From contig OY720346.1 of the NCBI GenBank assembly GCA_963082975.1, positions 27,460,720 through 27,524,719 on the forward strand: a stretch of DNA of 64,000 nucleotides, read 5' to 3'. The position numbers and the translations under genes were made by a program. Position 1 is the first letter of the stretch; each line of letters begins with the position of its first letter. The notes below the pieces were generated by a model. The model was not told the DNA's origin. It made no database searches and worked only from the letters and a program-made list of their open reading frames with translations. Positions 1 to 9,558 of this stretch are shown here, piece by piece. This stretch comes from Labia minor (Eukaryota; Arthropoda; Insecta; Dermaptera; Spongiphoridae).

Positions 1-1294
1 ATTTTTTAGTTTACCTTCTTTAGTTTATCACTTGGCATTCTCTGTCCAATTTAATTGAAATCCATTACTTTAATCTTGCCTAGATTTGTATATCAAATTT
101 TTATAATCTCATTAACAAGTGAATTTATAAACTTCGTAAATTTGATTTCGAATAATTGATGGTTTCGATGAATAGCAGGGTCTCGTAGAGACAAGTGTAT
201 AAAATTTAATAAGTTTTCAACATGCGAATGATAGAAACCATTAAGGGATGACAGCGAAAAATTAATAAAAATTGTAATATTTAAAAAAATAAGCTGGAGT
301 GTCTCCACTCGACTATCTCGCAATTTGAATTGGATTAAATAACATAATAAATGATATTTAAATTAAATTTAATTAATTATAAATAATAAATTAAAATTAA
401 TAAATAATATTTATTAAACCAGCGCATGTTAAGTTAAAAATCTCCACTTTGTAATCTTCCCTTCCCTTTTCAAATATAAATCATTCCACCCATCAAAATC
501 CTTCCCTATATTCTTAACACTTCAACAACATCCATTTTTATAAATTGTTTATACTTTTATTGTTTTAACATTTACTTTTATACAATTTTTATTATGTTTG
601 GTTCATACACTAATATATTTGAATAATATGTAATTCTCTAATTAAAATAAAAAACTATCACAAGGAGAGAATTAAATAAGTTAATTAATAGGAGAGATAA
701 TAATTTAATTATTATTATTCCAAGGTATTCATTGGTGGGCGTTAAGAGGGTTTTTTTTACAAGGTTTATTGACAAATTTTTAACATTTATTTTTGCAAAA
801 ATTTTAGATTTAATTATGAATTTTTTCTAAAACTAAATATAGGTTATTTAAAATCAATGTTAATGGGTATATAATTTAATTGAATGTAAATTTTAATATA
901 CATATGTTTCCCATATGAAAAAAATAAAAATTAAATTAATTTTATAAAATCTCTATTTTATAGAAGGATTAAAAAAGTTTATTGTTTGCTAGGATATATC
1001 AAATATATTTTTTAATATTTAAAATTAATATTTTTATTATATGTAAATTGTTTTTTTGATCAAGTTAAAATATCCTTTAAGGTTGGGGAGAATATAAGGA
1101 GTTTTAATGAAAAATTCAAAAATTAATTTACTTATATACAAAAATATTTATTAAAATATAAAAAATAAATATTATTAAGAATACAATTATATTAATATAA
1201 TATAATGTTTACATAGGATTGGAGAGTAGTAATATTATATAGATTTTACATTATTTATAACAAAATAAAAATTAGATATTATATAAAAGAATAA
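1..1294. other. AT-rich intergenic stretch
   Basis: I see no supportable gene here. The stretch is very AT-rich with short homopolymers. It contains one dispersed repeat fragment (293-434, listed separately). The last ~90 bases would be the 3' UTR of the small minus-strand gene ending at 1295. Confidence 0.6.
293..434 (+). repeat. Fragment of dispersed repeat family C
   Basis: The segment starts with AGCTGGAGTGTCTCCACTCG followed by CTATCTCGC and ends at CAGCGCATGTT. The same order of words occurs at 4803-4940 and, inverted, at about 13180-13290. Only the left ~140 bp of the ~600 bp element is present. It is a non-coding mobile-element relic of unknown superfamily. Confidence 0.75.
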
Positions 1295-1609
1295 TTAAAT
1301 TCTTAAATTATAATAGAAATTTCTTTTTCTATTGACTACATTAATTGTTAAGTCAAGATTTCTTCTCTTTGTTCTTCGACGATTAATCGGATGATTTATC
1401 ACCGTCTCGATGTCATCCTCGTTCGGCGGAATATTTTCTTTATTTGCCATTATATCTAAAAAATTGATATCACCACCAACTAATCTTACCGGAGTTTCAA
1501 TTCTTATTGATTCATCATGGAAAACGTCTAAATGTCGTCTATGATGATAGTAATTGAGTCCTTCTTCTATGATATTGTGAAGAACATTCCACTCCTGTTT
1601 TAAATCCAT
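1295..1609 (-). CDS. Small 104-residue protein of unknown function
   Basis: This is a single uninterrupted reading frame of 104 codons. I chose the ATG at 1609 (MDLKQEWNVL) over an upstream in-frame ATG at 1633 because it opens directly into a more protein-like sequence. The product has an N-terminal helix-like stretch, a PVRLVGG motif near residue 42, an ANKENIPP segment near residue 56 and a basic Arg/Lys-rich C-terminal third. I recognise no domain. The gene is supported mainly by the strong core promoter upstream (TATA plus TCAGT initiator, 1755-1797) and by base composition less AT-rich than its surroundings. Small TATA-driven single-exon genes of this layout include the Bearded/E(spl)m family in insects, but I do not see that family's diagnostic motifs, so this is only a thought. 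Confidence 0.55.
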   Translation of the reverse strand: MDLKQEWNVLHNIIEEGLNYYHHRRHLDVFHDESIRIETPVRLVGGDINFLDIMANKENIPPNEDDIETVINHPINRRRTKRRNLDLTINVVNRKRNFYYNLRI

Positions 1610-1754
1610 TCTGAAATCAAACAAAATAAACAAAAATAATTAATGATATATAATAAAATGAAGAGGATAGATGAGCGAAGAAATATTGAAAATAGTTTGG
1701 TTGTGTGTTGGTCAGAGAATTCCTTGTAGAGAGCAACTGCTTGCGAAGAAAGCT

Positions 1755-1797
1755 GAACACTGAATGACTCTCAACACAAATTGTAGGTATATATAGT
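1755..1797 (-). promoter_or_regulatory. TATA box plus TCAGT initiator
   Basis: On the minus strand, CTATATATACC is followed about 30 bases later by TCATTCAGTGTTC, which contains the arthropod initiator TCAGT. The spacing is that of a classic RNA polymerase II TATA/Inr core promoter. Transcription would give a ~150-base 5' UTR leading to the ATG at 1609. It is probably the promoter of the small gene at 1295-1609. Confidence 0.7.
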
Positions 1798-2009
1798 CCC
1801 TTTTTAACAAAGGAATCCAATTTGCATGGGTCATACAGGTACCTTTTGTATTGGTTTGTTTTGACCCTTTGAATAGACAAAATTTTCAGATAAATCTTTT
1901 CAATTCAAAATAAACAAAAATTTGAAAAAAAAAATATTTTTGAAGTGAAACTTCTTTAGCGGCGTCCTGACATTTGGTTGAGAATGGAGAGTGAATTGAA
2001 AAATTGAAA

Positions 2010-2029
2010 TTTCGTAACGCGTTACGAAA
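2010..2029. repeat. Perfect 20-bp palindrome
   Basis: TTTCGTAACGCGTTACGAAA is a perfect inverted repeat without a spacer. It lies ~220 bp upstream of the predicted TATA box of the minus-strand gene and just before a 47-bp tandem repeat. It could be a dimeric transcription-factor site; no specific factor is recognised. Confidence 0.8.
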
Positions 2030-2078
2030 CGCAAGAGAGAAAAAAGATATAGATATAACGAGTGAGAATGAGATAGCC

Positions 2079-2220
2079 TCTATCTCCGTCTCTCTTTTGT
2101 GCGGTGTTTCGTTCTTGAGAGAGAGGCTATCTGGGTCTTTCTTTTGTCCGGTCTTTCGGTCTTGAGAAAGAGGCTATCTGCGTGTTGCTTTTGTGCTGTC
2201 TTTCGTTCTAATACCCTCTC
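2079..2220. repeat. Tandem repeat, three 47-bp units
   Basis: Three imperfect units begin with CTATCT at 2080, 2127 and 2174. Each contains a CTTTTGTNCGGTNTTTCG-like core; the first two then read TCTTGAGAGAGAGG-like. The segment is much richer in G+C and in CT/GA than its surroundings. It has no convincing coding content and is probably promoter-proximal or a minisatellite. Confidence 0.75.
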
Positions 2221-2237
2221 GCTAGGTCCAAAGTCCA

Positions 2238-2255
2238 TGGCGCGCATGCGCGCCA
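2238..2255. promoter_or_regulatory. Palindromic NRF-1-type site
   Basis: The 18-bp perfect palindrome TGGCGCGCATGCGCGCCA contains CGCGCATGCGCG, which fits the NRF-1/erect-wing consensus YGCGCAYGCGCR. Such sites usually lie close to transcription starts. No recognised gene starts immediately downstream, so the target is unclear. Confidence 0.5.
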
Positions 2256-2427
2256 GTACGTTGACCCGGAATAATATTTCTCAGCTTCTACTGGGTCAAA
2301 GAATAAAAATTAGTATGACTTATGATCAAAAGAGGGCGAGATCTCCACCTTGTCCAGTAGATATCGCAATTAAATACAATTTGAATTTAAATATATATTA
2401 ATTTCAAAATTTGCCTAAACATTTATA

Positions 2428-2760
2428 AAAATAAATATACATATGAAATTTGTTATTTTTTTTTAATATTAAAAAATATTTAATTTGAGATTAATTATAT
2501 GTAAAAAGATCAACTATCAAATAGATTCAAACTTTTATTTTCTTTGATTAGATTATAATTAAATATTATTTATATTATTTAAAAATTATTATTTTTCTAT
2601 TTATTAAGGATGTCTATTAAAAAATTGTAATTAACCTTATCATATGTCAAATATTATAGCTAAGTTTTTTTGAATTTTTTAAAATTTTTTATATAATTAA
2701 TCTCAAATTAAATATTTTTTAATATTAAAAAATAACAAATTTCATATGTATATTTATTTA
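2428..2760. mobile_element. Fold-back MITE with ~72-bp arms
   Basis: The segment at 2429-2500 is repeated in inverted orientation at 2691-2760 with almost perfect identity (AAATAAATATACATATGAAA at the outer left end). About 190 bp of non-coding AT-rich sequence separates the arms. The arrangement is a non-autonomous inverted-repeat element; its superfamily is not evident. Confidence 0.75.
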
Positions 2761-2789
2761 TTTTTAATATTAAACGTATTTCATATTTT

Positions 2790-3640
2790 TTGAGAGAGAT
2801 TAATAAATATATATATATTTTATTAAAAATAAATATTTTTAATTTTATTTCGAAATTAAATAATGAATTTTAAAATATTTTAAATATAAAAAAATGTTAA
2901 TAAAATATCATTTAAAAAAAAAGCGGGATTAATAAATATATATATATATTTTATTAAAAATAAATATTTTTAATTTTATTTCGAAATTAAATAATAAATT
3001 TTAAAATATTTTAAATATAAAATTTCGAAATTAAATAATGAATTTTAAAATATTTTAAATATAAAAAAATGTTAATATAATATCATTTAAAAAAAAAGCG
3101 GGATTAATAAATATATATATATATATTTTATTAAAAATAAATATTTTTAATTTTATTTCGAAATTAAATAATAAATTTTAAAATATTTTAAATATAAAAT
3201 TTCGAAATTAAATAATGAATTTTAAAATATTTTAAATATAAAAAAATGTTAATACAATATCATTTAAAAAAAAAGCGGGATTAATAAATATATATATATA
3301 TTTTATTAAAAATAAATATTTTTAATTTTATTTCGAAATTAAATAATAAATTTTAAAATATTTTAAATATAAAAAAAATATTAATACAAAATTAAAAAAA
3401 GGCGGGAGTAAAATTTCAAAATGGATGCCATTTACGTCACCCATATATAATTTTCAATTAAGAAATTAATAATGAAGCTGTAAGTTTCAAGAGATGTAAT
3501 CAATAAAACTCAATTTTTCTTTATAAATACTATATCTAGTGTGAATTTGAAAAAAATCGTTAGAGCGGTTTTTGAGAACCAATGGTTATAGATAAATAGA
3601 TAGATATATACAATTTTAGCTAGCATAATAAGATAAGATA
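2790..3640 (+). mobile_element. Helentron-like repeat (family D) with expanded tandem core
   Basis: A core beginning GATTAATAAATATATATA, with TTTCGAAATTAAATAA inside, is repeated about four times with a period near 176 bp (GCGGG marks at 2923, 3098, 3275, 3402). After the last unit comes a unique tail containing TCGTTAGAGCGGTTTTTGAG, a (GATA)-rich microsatellite and the end motif TTTTAGCTAGCATAATAAG. Other copies lie at 23660-24055 and 33661-34000. An internal microsatellite near a conserved end resembles the Helentron-associated HINE/DINE elements of insects. The superfamily is inference. Confidence 0.6.
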
Positions 3641-3872
3641 TATATCGTGAAATAATTAAAATTCTCAAGTCAAATATACAGCGTGCACGCATACCGACGC
3701 ATGTAATTGTGTGTGTGAACATGGTCGGCGATTCACACGCCAACACATACAGTTATGTGCGTCGATGACCATTCACGTTATTTATCCGAATCTCAACATT
3801 ACTTTAACACTACTAAATCAATTTAAAATTATTATTGCATTTAAAACTGCTTTTCTCTACTCCACAGATTTC

Positions 3873-4282
3873 ACTATGCCGAAAAAAAATAACGACCAAA
3901 ATTTAGACGATATTATTTATTTCATACACCGTTCACTACTGGTTTATAGCCACACAGGTGCTAATGCACTTGAACGAGGCGAAGATAAAATCCCTCTAAT
4001 TCTCGGGGGAGATTTTAATGTAAATTTTGGATCTGAGATGATTCGTTGCCGTTGATCAACTTTCTTCGAGAAACATTTGGTCTGCTTATAAATAACGATC
4101 CCAAGGAATCAACAACAAAATCTGGAACTACAATAGATGCTGTTTTTACACGTTATATAGAAAATATCGAATCACGAACATATATATCTTATTTTAGTTA
4201 TCACAAGCCATTAATATCAGTATTACCAATTGAAGCACCAACCGACAATAGTACAGGCAATGTAGATATGATGATAGAGTAG
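3873..4282 (+). pseudogene. Relic of a transposon endonuclease (EEP fold)
   Basis: Two adjacent reading frames joined by a frameshift near 4046 encode pieces of an endonuclease/exonuclease/phosphatase domain. GGDFNVNF is the conserved Asp-Phe-Asn-Val catalytic motif; GTTIDAVFTRY and, further on, SYFSYHKPL correspond to the C-terminal motifs with the terminal His. Proteins of this type are found fused to helicases in insect Helentron elements and also in non-LTR retrotransposons. The position next to family D repeats favours a Helentron origin. Broken by frameshift and truncation, so not functional. Confidence 0.65.
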
Positions 4283-4796
4283 ATAATAATAATAATAAAG
4301 CGAATATTTGTTACGAAAATTTTATACTGTTATATGTCTTTCGAAATGATCCCTTTATTTTTCTCTATTTCTCTCTCACTCACACTCTCAACTAAAATTT
4401 ATCTTATTCTCTAGATTGTAAGAAGTTTCACTTCCGCCACGTGTACGATGCTGCACATTTTTTTTTTTCTTTCATATAATTTCATAAATATAATTGAAAA
4501 TGTTTAGGCTATTTTTAACATTTTGACATTTTGTAATATTTATGACTTTGTTCAATTTCTCATCTATTGTTATTATTTATTATTATTCTATTACAAATTG
4601 TATCTATCCTTTCTAACAAAATACAAATAATTTAAAAAACTAAAATTCATTGTTAAATGAACAATCCAAAAGGAATTTCTTAATTAAAATAAAATTTTAA
4701 AAATTGACAATGATAAAAAAATAAAGAATGAGAATCTTACATTTCTTATGATTTTGAACCGAAATTAAGTTAAAGTATCCTTTTTCAAAACAAAAT
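4283..4796. other. Gene-free AT-rich sequence
   Basis: No coding potential or recognisable repeat seen. It includes a CT-rich run (4360-4395) and a T-tract at 4459-4470. Confidence 0.5.
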
Positions 4797-5425
4797 CAAA
4801 ATTAGCTGGAGTGTCTCCACTCGACTATCTCGCATTTGAGAATTGGAATAAATAACATAATATATTATATTTAAATTAAATTTAATTAATTATAAATTAT
4901 AAATTAAAATTAATAGAGAGTATTTATTAAAGCAGCGCATGTTTGGCTTGTTGTTGATGGCACCACGTCACGTGTTGGCGCGTGATTTGCAGAGTTAAAA
5001 AATTAATTCCGGTACTTTCTTCAATTCAATAAAGCTGAAATTCTATATATAGCAGTTTTATACAATTTTTAATCATGTGAAAAACTATCAAACATATATC
5101 GCTATGTTTACGGTGAGTTTAAAGGAAAAAAAATTAAAACCTTGTAGGTAATGAGACCCTCTCCCGGTTGAGCTATATTTCTCAAAAGTTGATAGAAAAC
5201 TATGAATTTTGAATAATGCCCGTGTACTAAATTTCATGATTCTAGCTCAAACCGTTTTTGCGTAATCTTGGTTACATACATACACACACACACACACATA
5301 GACATTTTTCTCAACCTTAGTGAAAATGATTCAGGTACCTTCAAAACGTATAAATACATCAAAATCTCAACATCGAACATTTTCGTTATCGCAATATATC
5401 TGGCGAGATAGTAAAAACAAATATT
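4797..5425 (+). mobile_element. Dispersed repeat family C, fuller copy
   Basis: The copy starts at TTAGCTGGAGTGTCTCCACT. It passes through CAGCGCATG, AACTATCAAACATAT, an (AC)n microsatellite (5280-5300) and a TTTCTCAACCTTAGTGAAAA block, and ends near GGCGAGATAGTAAAAA. An inverted copy with the same block order lies at 12721-13290. It is non-coding, about 600 bp, and its superfamily is unknown. Confidence 0.7.
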
Positions 5426-5810
5426 TTTTTTATTAAATTTGTTTATCTTTAAAATTATGTAAAAATTGGAACCAATTATTAATTAAAGATACACATATAT
5501 GCAAATATATAAAGAGTCGATTTGCGAATTGCATTGCTTTTTATCAGCCTTAATTAATGACGCAAACAGAGGCTTGGGTGTAACTGGTTATCAGTTCACA
5601 TTTTTGCATTCTCTATTTTAAACAAATCCCCAAATTTATTTCGTTTTAAGAAAACAAAATTATTGTAAGTCTAGGAAACATTTAGAAGATTTTGCATGTT
5701 CACTATCGATATATTAATTTCTATAGATATAGAAAATTTTATACATGTCAATCTCATTTTCCCAGAGGTGAACGAGCCGGACTTCAGTTGATTGTAATGT
5801 ATACGCAAAG

Positions 5811-6137
5811 CAGTGGCGTAACTAGGGGTGAGCAGGGGGGACATATGTCCCCGGGCGCCAAATTTAGGGGGTGCAAAATTAGGGAAGCCAATTTGGAACA
5901 AAAGAAGAATTAATATTTAAAGTTAAACTCTGTATTTTGTGTAAGTCAATAAATATTATTTATACGCTTATTTTTTAATAACAGGTTTATATGATTTTTC
6001 ATATAAACCTGTTTCTTTATTCGTCATTAATATTCTTTAAAAAAAAAATTAAATTAAATATATATATAAATATATAAGAAAGGGGGCGCTAATTTCTCAG
6101 TTGCCCCCAGGCGCAAGAACCTCACGGTACGCCACTA
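5811..6137. mobile_element. hAT-type MITE with perfect 8-bp target duplication
   Basis: The element begins CAGTGGCGTAACTAGG and ends GGTACGCCACTA. It is flanked on both sides by the identical octamer ACGCAAAG (5803-5810 and 6138-6145). TIRs starting CAGTGGCG and 8-bp duplications are typical of hAT transposons. The 327-bp interior has no open frame. A second member lies at 42728-43479. The intact duplication suggests a fairly recent insertion. Confidence 0.9.
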
Positions 6138-6242
6138 ACGCAAAGATATGCAAAAATTTTCAAATTTGCAGCAATGTGCAGACAAAAACCTTTATATATA
6201 TATACATATCAAATTTACGAAAATATATATATTTTATATCAA

Positions 6243-6720
6243 CAGACCTACTTTTTTGTCTTTCAGTGCATTAATACATACGTTTAAGGAGTATATGTTT
6301 TATTAGTCATTTATGTTCTTTTAAATTATTTGAACGTTGAATCGGTGAACCAGTTATTACTATAACCAGCCAAATCCAAAAATTAGGAAATTTTTTTTTT
6401 AATGATCTGGCTTGGTGAACCCGGTATGATCTAATAATGTACCAGGTTTGATATAAGAAAAGCATAATAGCAGCATAGCTGAAGTGTCAGTTTTATCTCT
6501 ATATATAAATAAATAATTTTTTAAGACCATTCTTTTCTGTCTTCCAGTGCAATAATACGTATGTTTAATGGGGTGTATGTTTTATGCTTATTTTTTGTTA
6601 ATTTATATTCTTTTAAATTATTTGAATAGCGATTCGGTGAATCAGGTATTAATATTATCAGCCAAACCCGATAATAAGAAATCAGTTTTTTTTTATTGGC
6701 TCGGTGACAAGGTACTATAT
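6243..6720 (+). repeat. Degenerate direct duplication, two ~200-bp units
   Basis: Segments 6243-6440 and 6522-6720 align in the same orientation. Shared words include TTTCAGTGCA/TTCCAGTGCA, GTATATGTTTTAT, TTCTTTTAAATTATTTGAA, CGGTGAA and a final CGGTGA run. The period is about 279 bp. The sequence is non-coding and its origin is unknown. Confidence 0.6.
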
Positions 6721-6865
6721 TTTATATACTATATAAGTATGTATATATATGTACAGTATATGTAAAATATAAATAATCCCTCTATTGTTCTGTTCTCTCT
6801 CTCTCTATCTATTATATTTAGACCATATGATTAAGCTAATTGAAATTATTTTTCATATTTTTATA

Positions 6866-7223
6866 TACGGGGTGGCTCAATAAGTAATTAGCATACAAAA
6901 GAAAAAACAAAATTTTGAAAAAGTGGCGATTTCAATATTGAATCGGGCTACAAACTGCTGTTCCATCCACCGTATTCTCCAGATTTGACCCCGTGCGACT
7001 TCTTTTTGTATCCAAACTTGAAAAAGTCACTCGACGGGCAGAAATTTGATTCGAATGAGAAGGTCATCGCCGCCAAGAATGCCTACTTTAGAGACCTCGA
7101 GAAAACGTATTTTTTCAGACGGGTTAAAGAAGTTTGAAGATCGCTGTGTCAATTGTATCGAACTAAAAGGAGACAATATTGAACTGATTTAAATGACCAA
7201 TTACGAAAGGCACCGAGTAGAGC
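6866..7223 (+). mobile_element. Internally deleted mariner element
   Basis: A left end (CGGGGTGGCTCAATAAGTAA) preceded by TA is followed directly by the C-terminal part of a mariner transposase. It reads FHPPYSPDLTPCDFFLYPN, which carries the third catalytic Asp of the D,D34D triad, and is then broken by a frameshift before the stop. The degenerate right end GACCAATTACGAAAGGCACC is similar to the left end when inverted. The N-terminal and central transposase are missing. The right end lies ~85 bp upstream of the EEF1AKMT1 start codon, so it may form part of that gene's promoter or 5' UTR. Confidence 0.75.
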
Positions 7224-7304
7224 CGAATGTTTCATCAGAGGGCAGCTCTAGAAATCTTGTTTTGAAATTTACACGTGTTATTTTGTTTTCAAAGAATTGT
7301 TAAA

Positions 7305-8401
7305 ATGTCAGATAGTGATGATGATATTCCAAAATTATCACATGAAACACTAAACGCTTTAAATGAATTTTATCATGAACAAAAAGAAAAAGAAAAGAAA
7401 TTGAATAATTTAATTAATTTAACAGAAAATAAAGAAAATTTGGAATTTGATGAAAATTGGGTAATATTTTTTTTTGTTTTAATAATTATCCATACTATTT
7501 GAAATTTACTAAATGTATAGATTCATGATACATTAATTACTTATGTATATTATAGGTTATAATCTTAAAAAACTTCTCATTTGAAAAATTTGACAGAATT
7601 TAAATTTTAAATTACATATTTATATATAAAAAAAAACAGTTATTAAAATACATTTGTGATATTTTAGCAACTTAGTCAATTTTGGTACGATGATACAACA
7701 GCAGAATTTCTATCAAAAGAAGCTATTAAATCTGGAGATAAAATTGCATTAGTATCTTGTCCCACTCTATATAAATATATTAAAAAGCTTTCCCCACAAT
7801 CAAAAGGTAAGTTGAACCCCTATTTAGTTTATTTTTTTAAATAAATTCAATAAAGACAATATAATCTACTTCTTCCACTTTTCCCGGCCAGTTTTTTTTA
7901 AATGTTTTATATTTATTAGATCTAAATTAAATTATCTTTATCATTATTTATTTATATTATGTTTTCCTAATATTTTTTATATATAATTAAATATTTTCTA
8001 GTTACATTATTTGAATTCGATGAAAGATTTTGTATATATGGATCAGACTTTATACTTTATGATTATAAATCACCATTAGATGTCCCAAGAGATTTTTCCG
8101 GTTCATTTGATCTTGTGATAGCTGATCCGCCTTTTTTATCTGAAGAATGTTTAACAAAAACAGCTTTAACTACAAAATTTTTAACAAAAGAAAAAATTAT
8201 ATTGTGTACAGGTATATGTTTAGATATATAAATTATTTTTTTAATTTATTTATTTAACGAAACTTATTTAATATTTTAGGAGCATCAATGGAAGAATTAG
8301 CTGAAAGGCTTTTGAATGTAAAAAAAACTCATTTTCTACCTAAGCATAAAAATAATTTGGCAAATGAATTTTTTTGTTATGCAAATTATAATATAGATTA
8401 A
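7305..8401 (+). CDS. EEF1AKMT1: EEF1A lysine methyltransferase 1
   Basis: Four exons: 7305-7460, 7668-7806, 8002-8211, 8280-8401, all with GT-AG borders and matching phases. The 208-residue product matches the length of the N6AMT2/EEF1AKMT1 family. The N-terminus is an acidic/charged helix (MSDSDDDIPKLSHETLNALN) and is followed by a QFWYDDTTAEFL block typical of the family. A seven-beta-strand SAM methyltransferase fold carries the catalytic DPPF motif at residues 140-143 (IADPPFLSEE). The enzyme methylates a lysine of translation elongation factor 1A in the cytosol. I chose the ATG at 7305 over an in-frame ATG at 7275 because MSDSDDD fits the family start. A mariner relic abuts the 5' side. 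Confidence 0.93.
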
Positions 8402-8534
8402 TTTGTATGAATAAATTTATTTATCAATATATATAATTTAATTTTATTCAATATTTAATAATTTCATAAAATAAAAAAGAATATATTCAGATTGTAATTG
8501 ATCTCCTCTACAAACATTTATTTTAAATAAATTA

Positions 8535-8580
<46 letters not shown>

Positions 8581-9558
8581 TGTAAGCTGTATTTTATTAA
8601 CTATTAAACTATTATATGAATTTTTGTCAATGGCAAATGTGAAGATTTAATATATTATTATTATTGACCTTTATGCTATATCAATATAGATGATACACAC
8701 AAAGAAACTAAATTATTTCGAAATTACCTGAAGAGGTATTTAACAAATATTTCAAGTTTTGATTGGCGTAAGAGATATATAACTAATTTAATCTGCCAAG
8801 AAAACCCATAAAAACTCGGAAAAAGCTTTTTTGAAAAAAATATAATTTTTATTTAACTTTTCAAGTGACATCTTTCATTAAGTTTATGAGAAAGTTTTAA
8901 TTAGAAGTATTGATGATAATGAACTGATTAAAATTAAGTCACAAAAGGGTTTTAGGGGAGGATTTTTTTTGGGTGCAAATTATTTTTCTATAATAAATGT
9001 TTAGTATTATTTTAATTACTTTTAAATCCTTATTTTGAATTATTTTATTAATTAATTAATAAGGTTTGAATATAGTTATTTCTTTATTATTGAATTATTT
9101 TAATTATGAATATTGTATTTAAAAAGACAATTTTTGAAACAACTTAAAAATTTGTATGGTATAATTTGCAAATTTTATGTTGCCTTATATATAGTATGTA
9201 TATATATTATAAATTATAAAGAACTTTTGAACCTAAGGATTTTGCCTCCATTTGGCGAACTGCATCTCTAAGATACATGACATTCATATGTCACCTTTCA
9301 AACAGATTCACCATTCGATTGAAATAAATTTTATATGAGATATTAATTCAGAATCTTTTTTTTTATTTTATCTTTACCGCCTAATTTACAATCACATTTG
9401 GAAAATTCTGTGTTGACATTTTTTTTCTAGGGATTTTTTTGTATATAATTTCATTTCTGCCATTTTTCAATTTTAACAGTTTTTAATATATATGATGAGA
9501 AATTCGTTTTTTAATCCTATTTGATTTTAAATTGTCTTAATTTTTAAGAATTTACATA
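8402..9558. other. Intergenic spacer with (TA)n microsatellite
   Basis: The 3' UTR of EEF1AKMT1 and the 5' flank of CEP43. It holds a pure (TA)n run at about 8540-8576. I see no gene or clear transposon in the rest. Confidence 0.6.

Noticed and set aside
2099-2401. 100-codon plus-strand frame
   Set aside because: It runs through the 47-bp tandem repeats and a palindrome, translates to no recognisable protein and has no splice or promoter support.
2790-3402. Regular ~176-bp spacing considered as a CRISPR-like array
   Set aside because: Units are contiguous AT-rich repeats without unique spacers, in a eukaryotic genome. They are the tandem core of a transposon.
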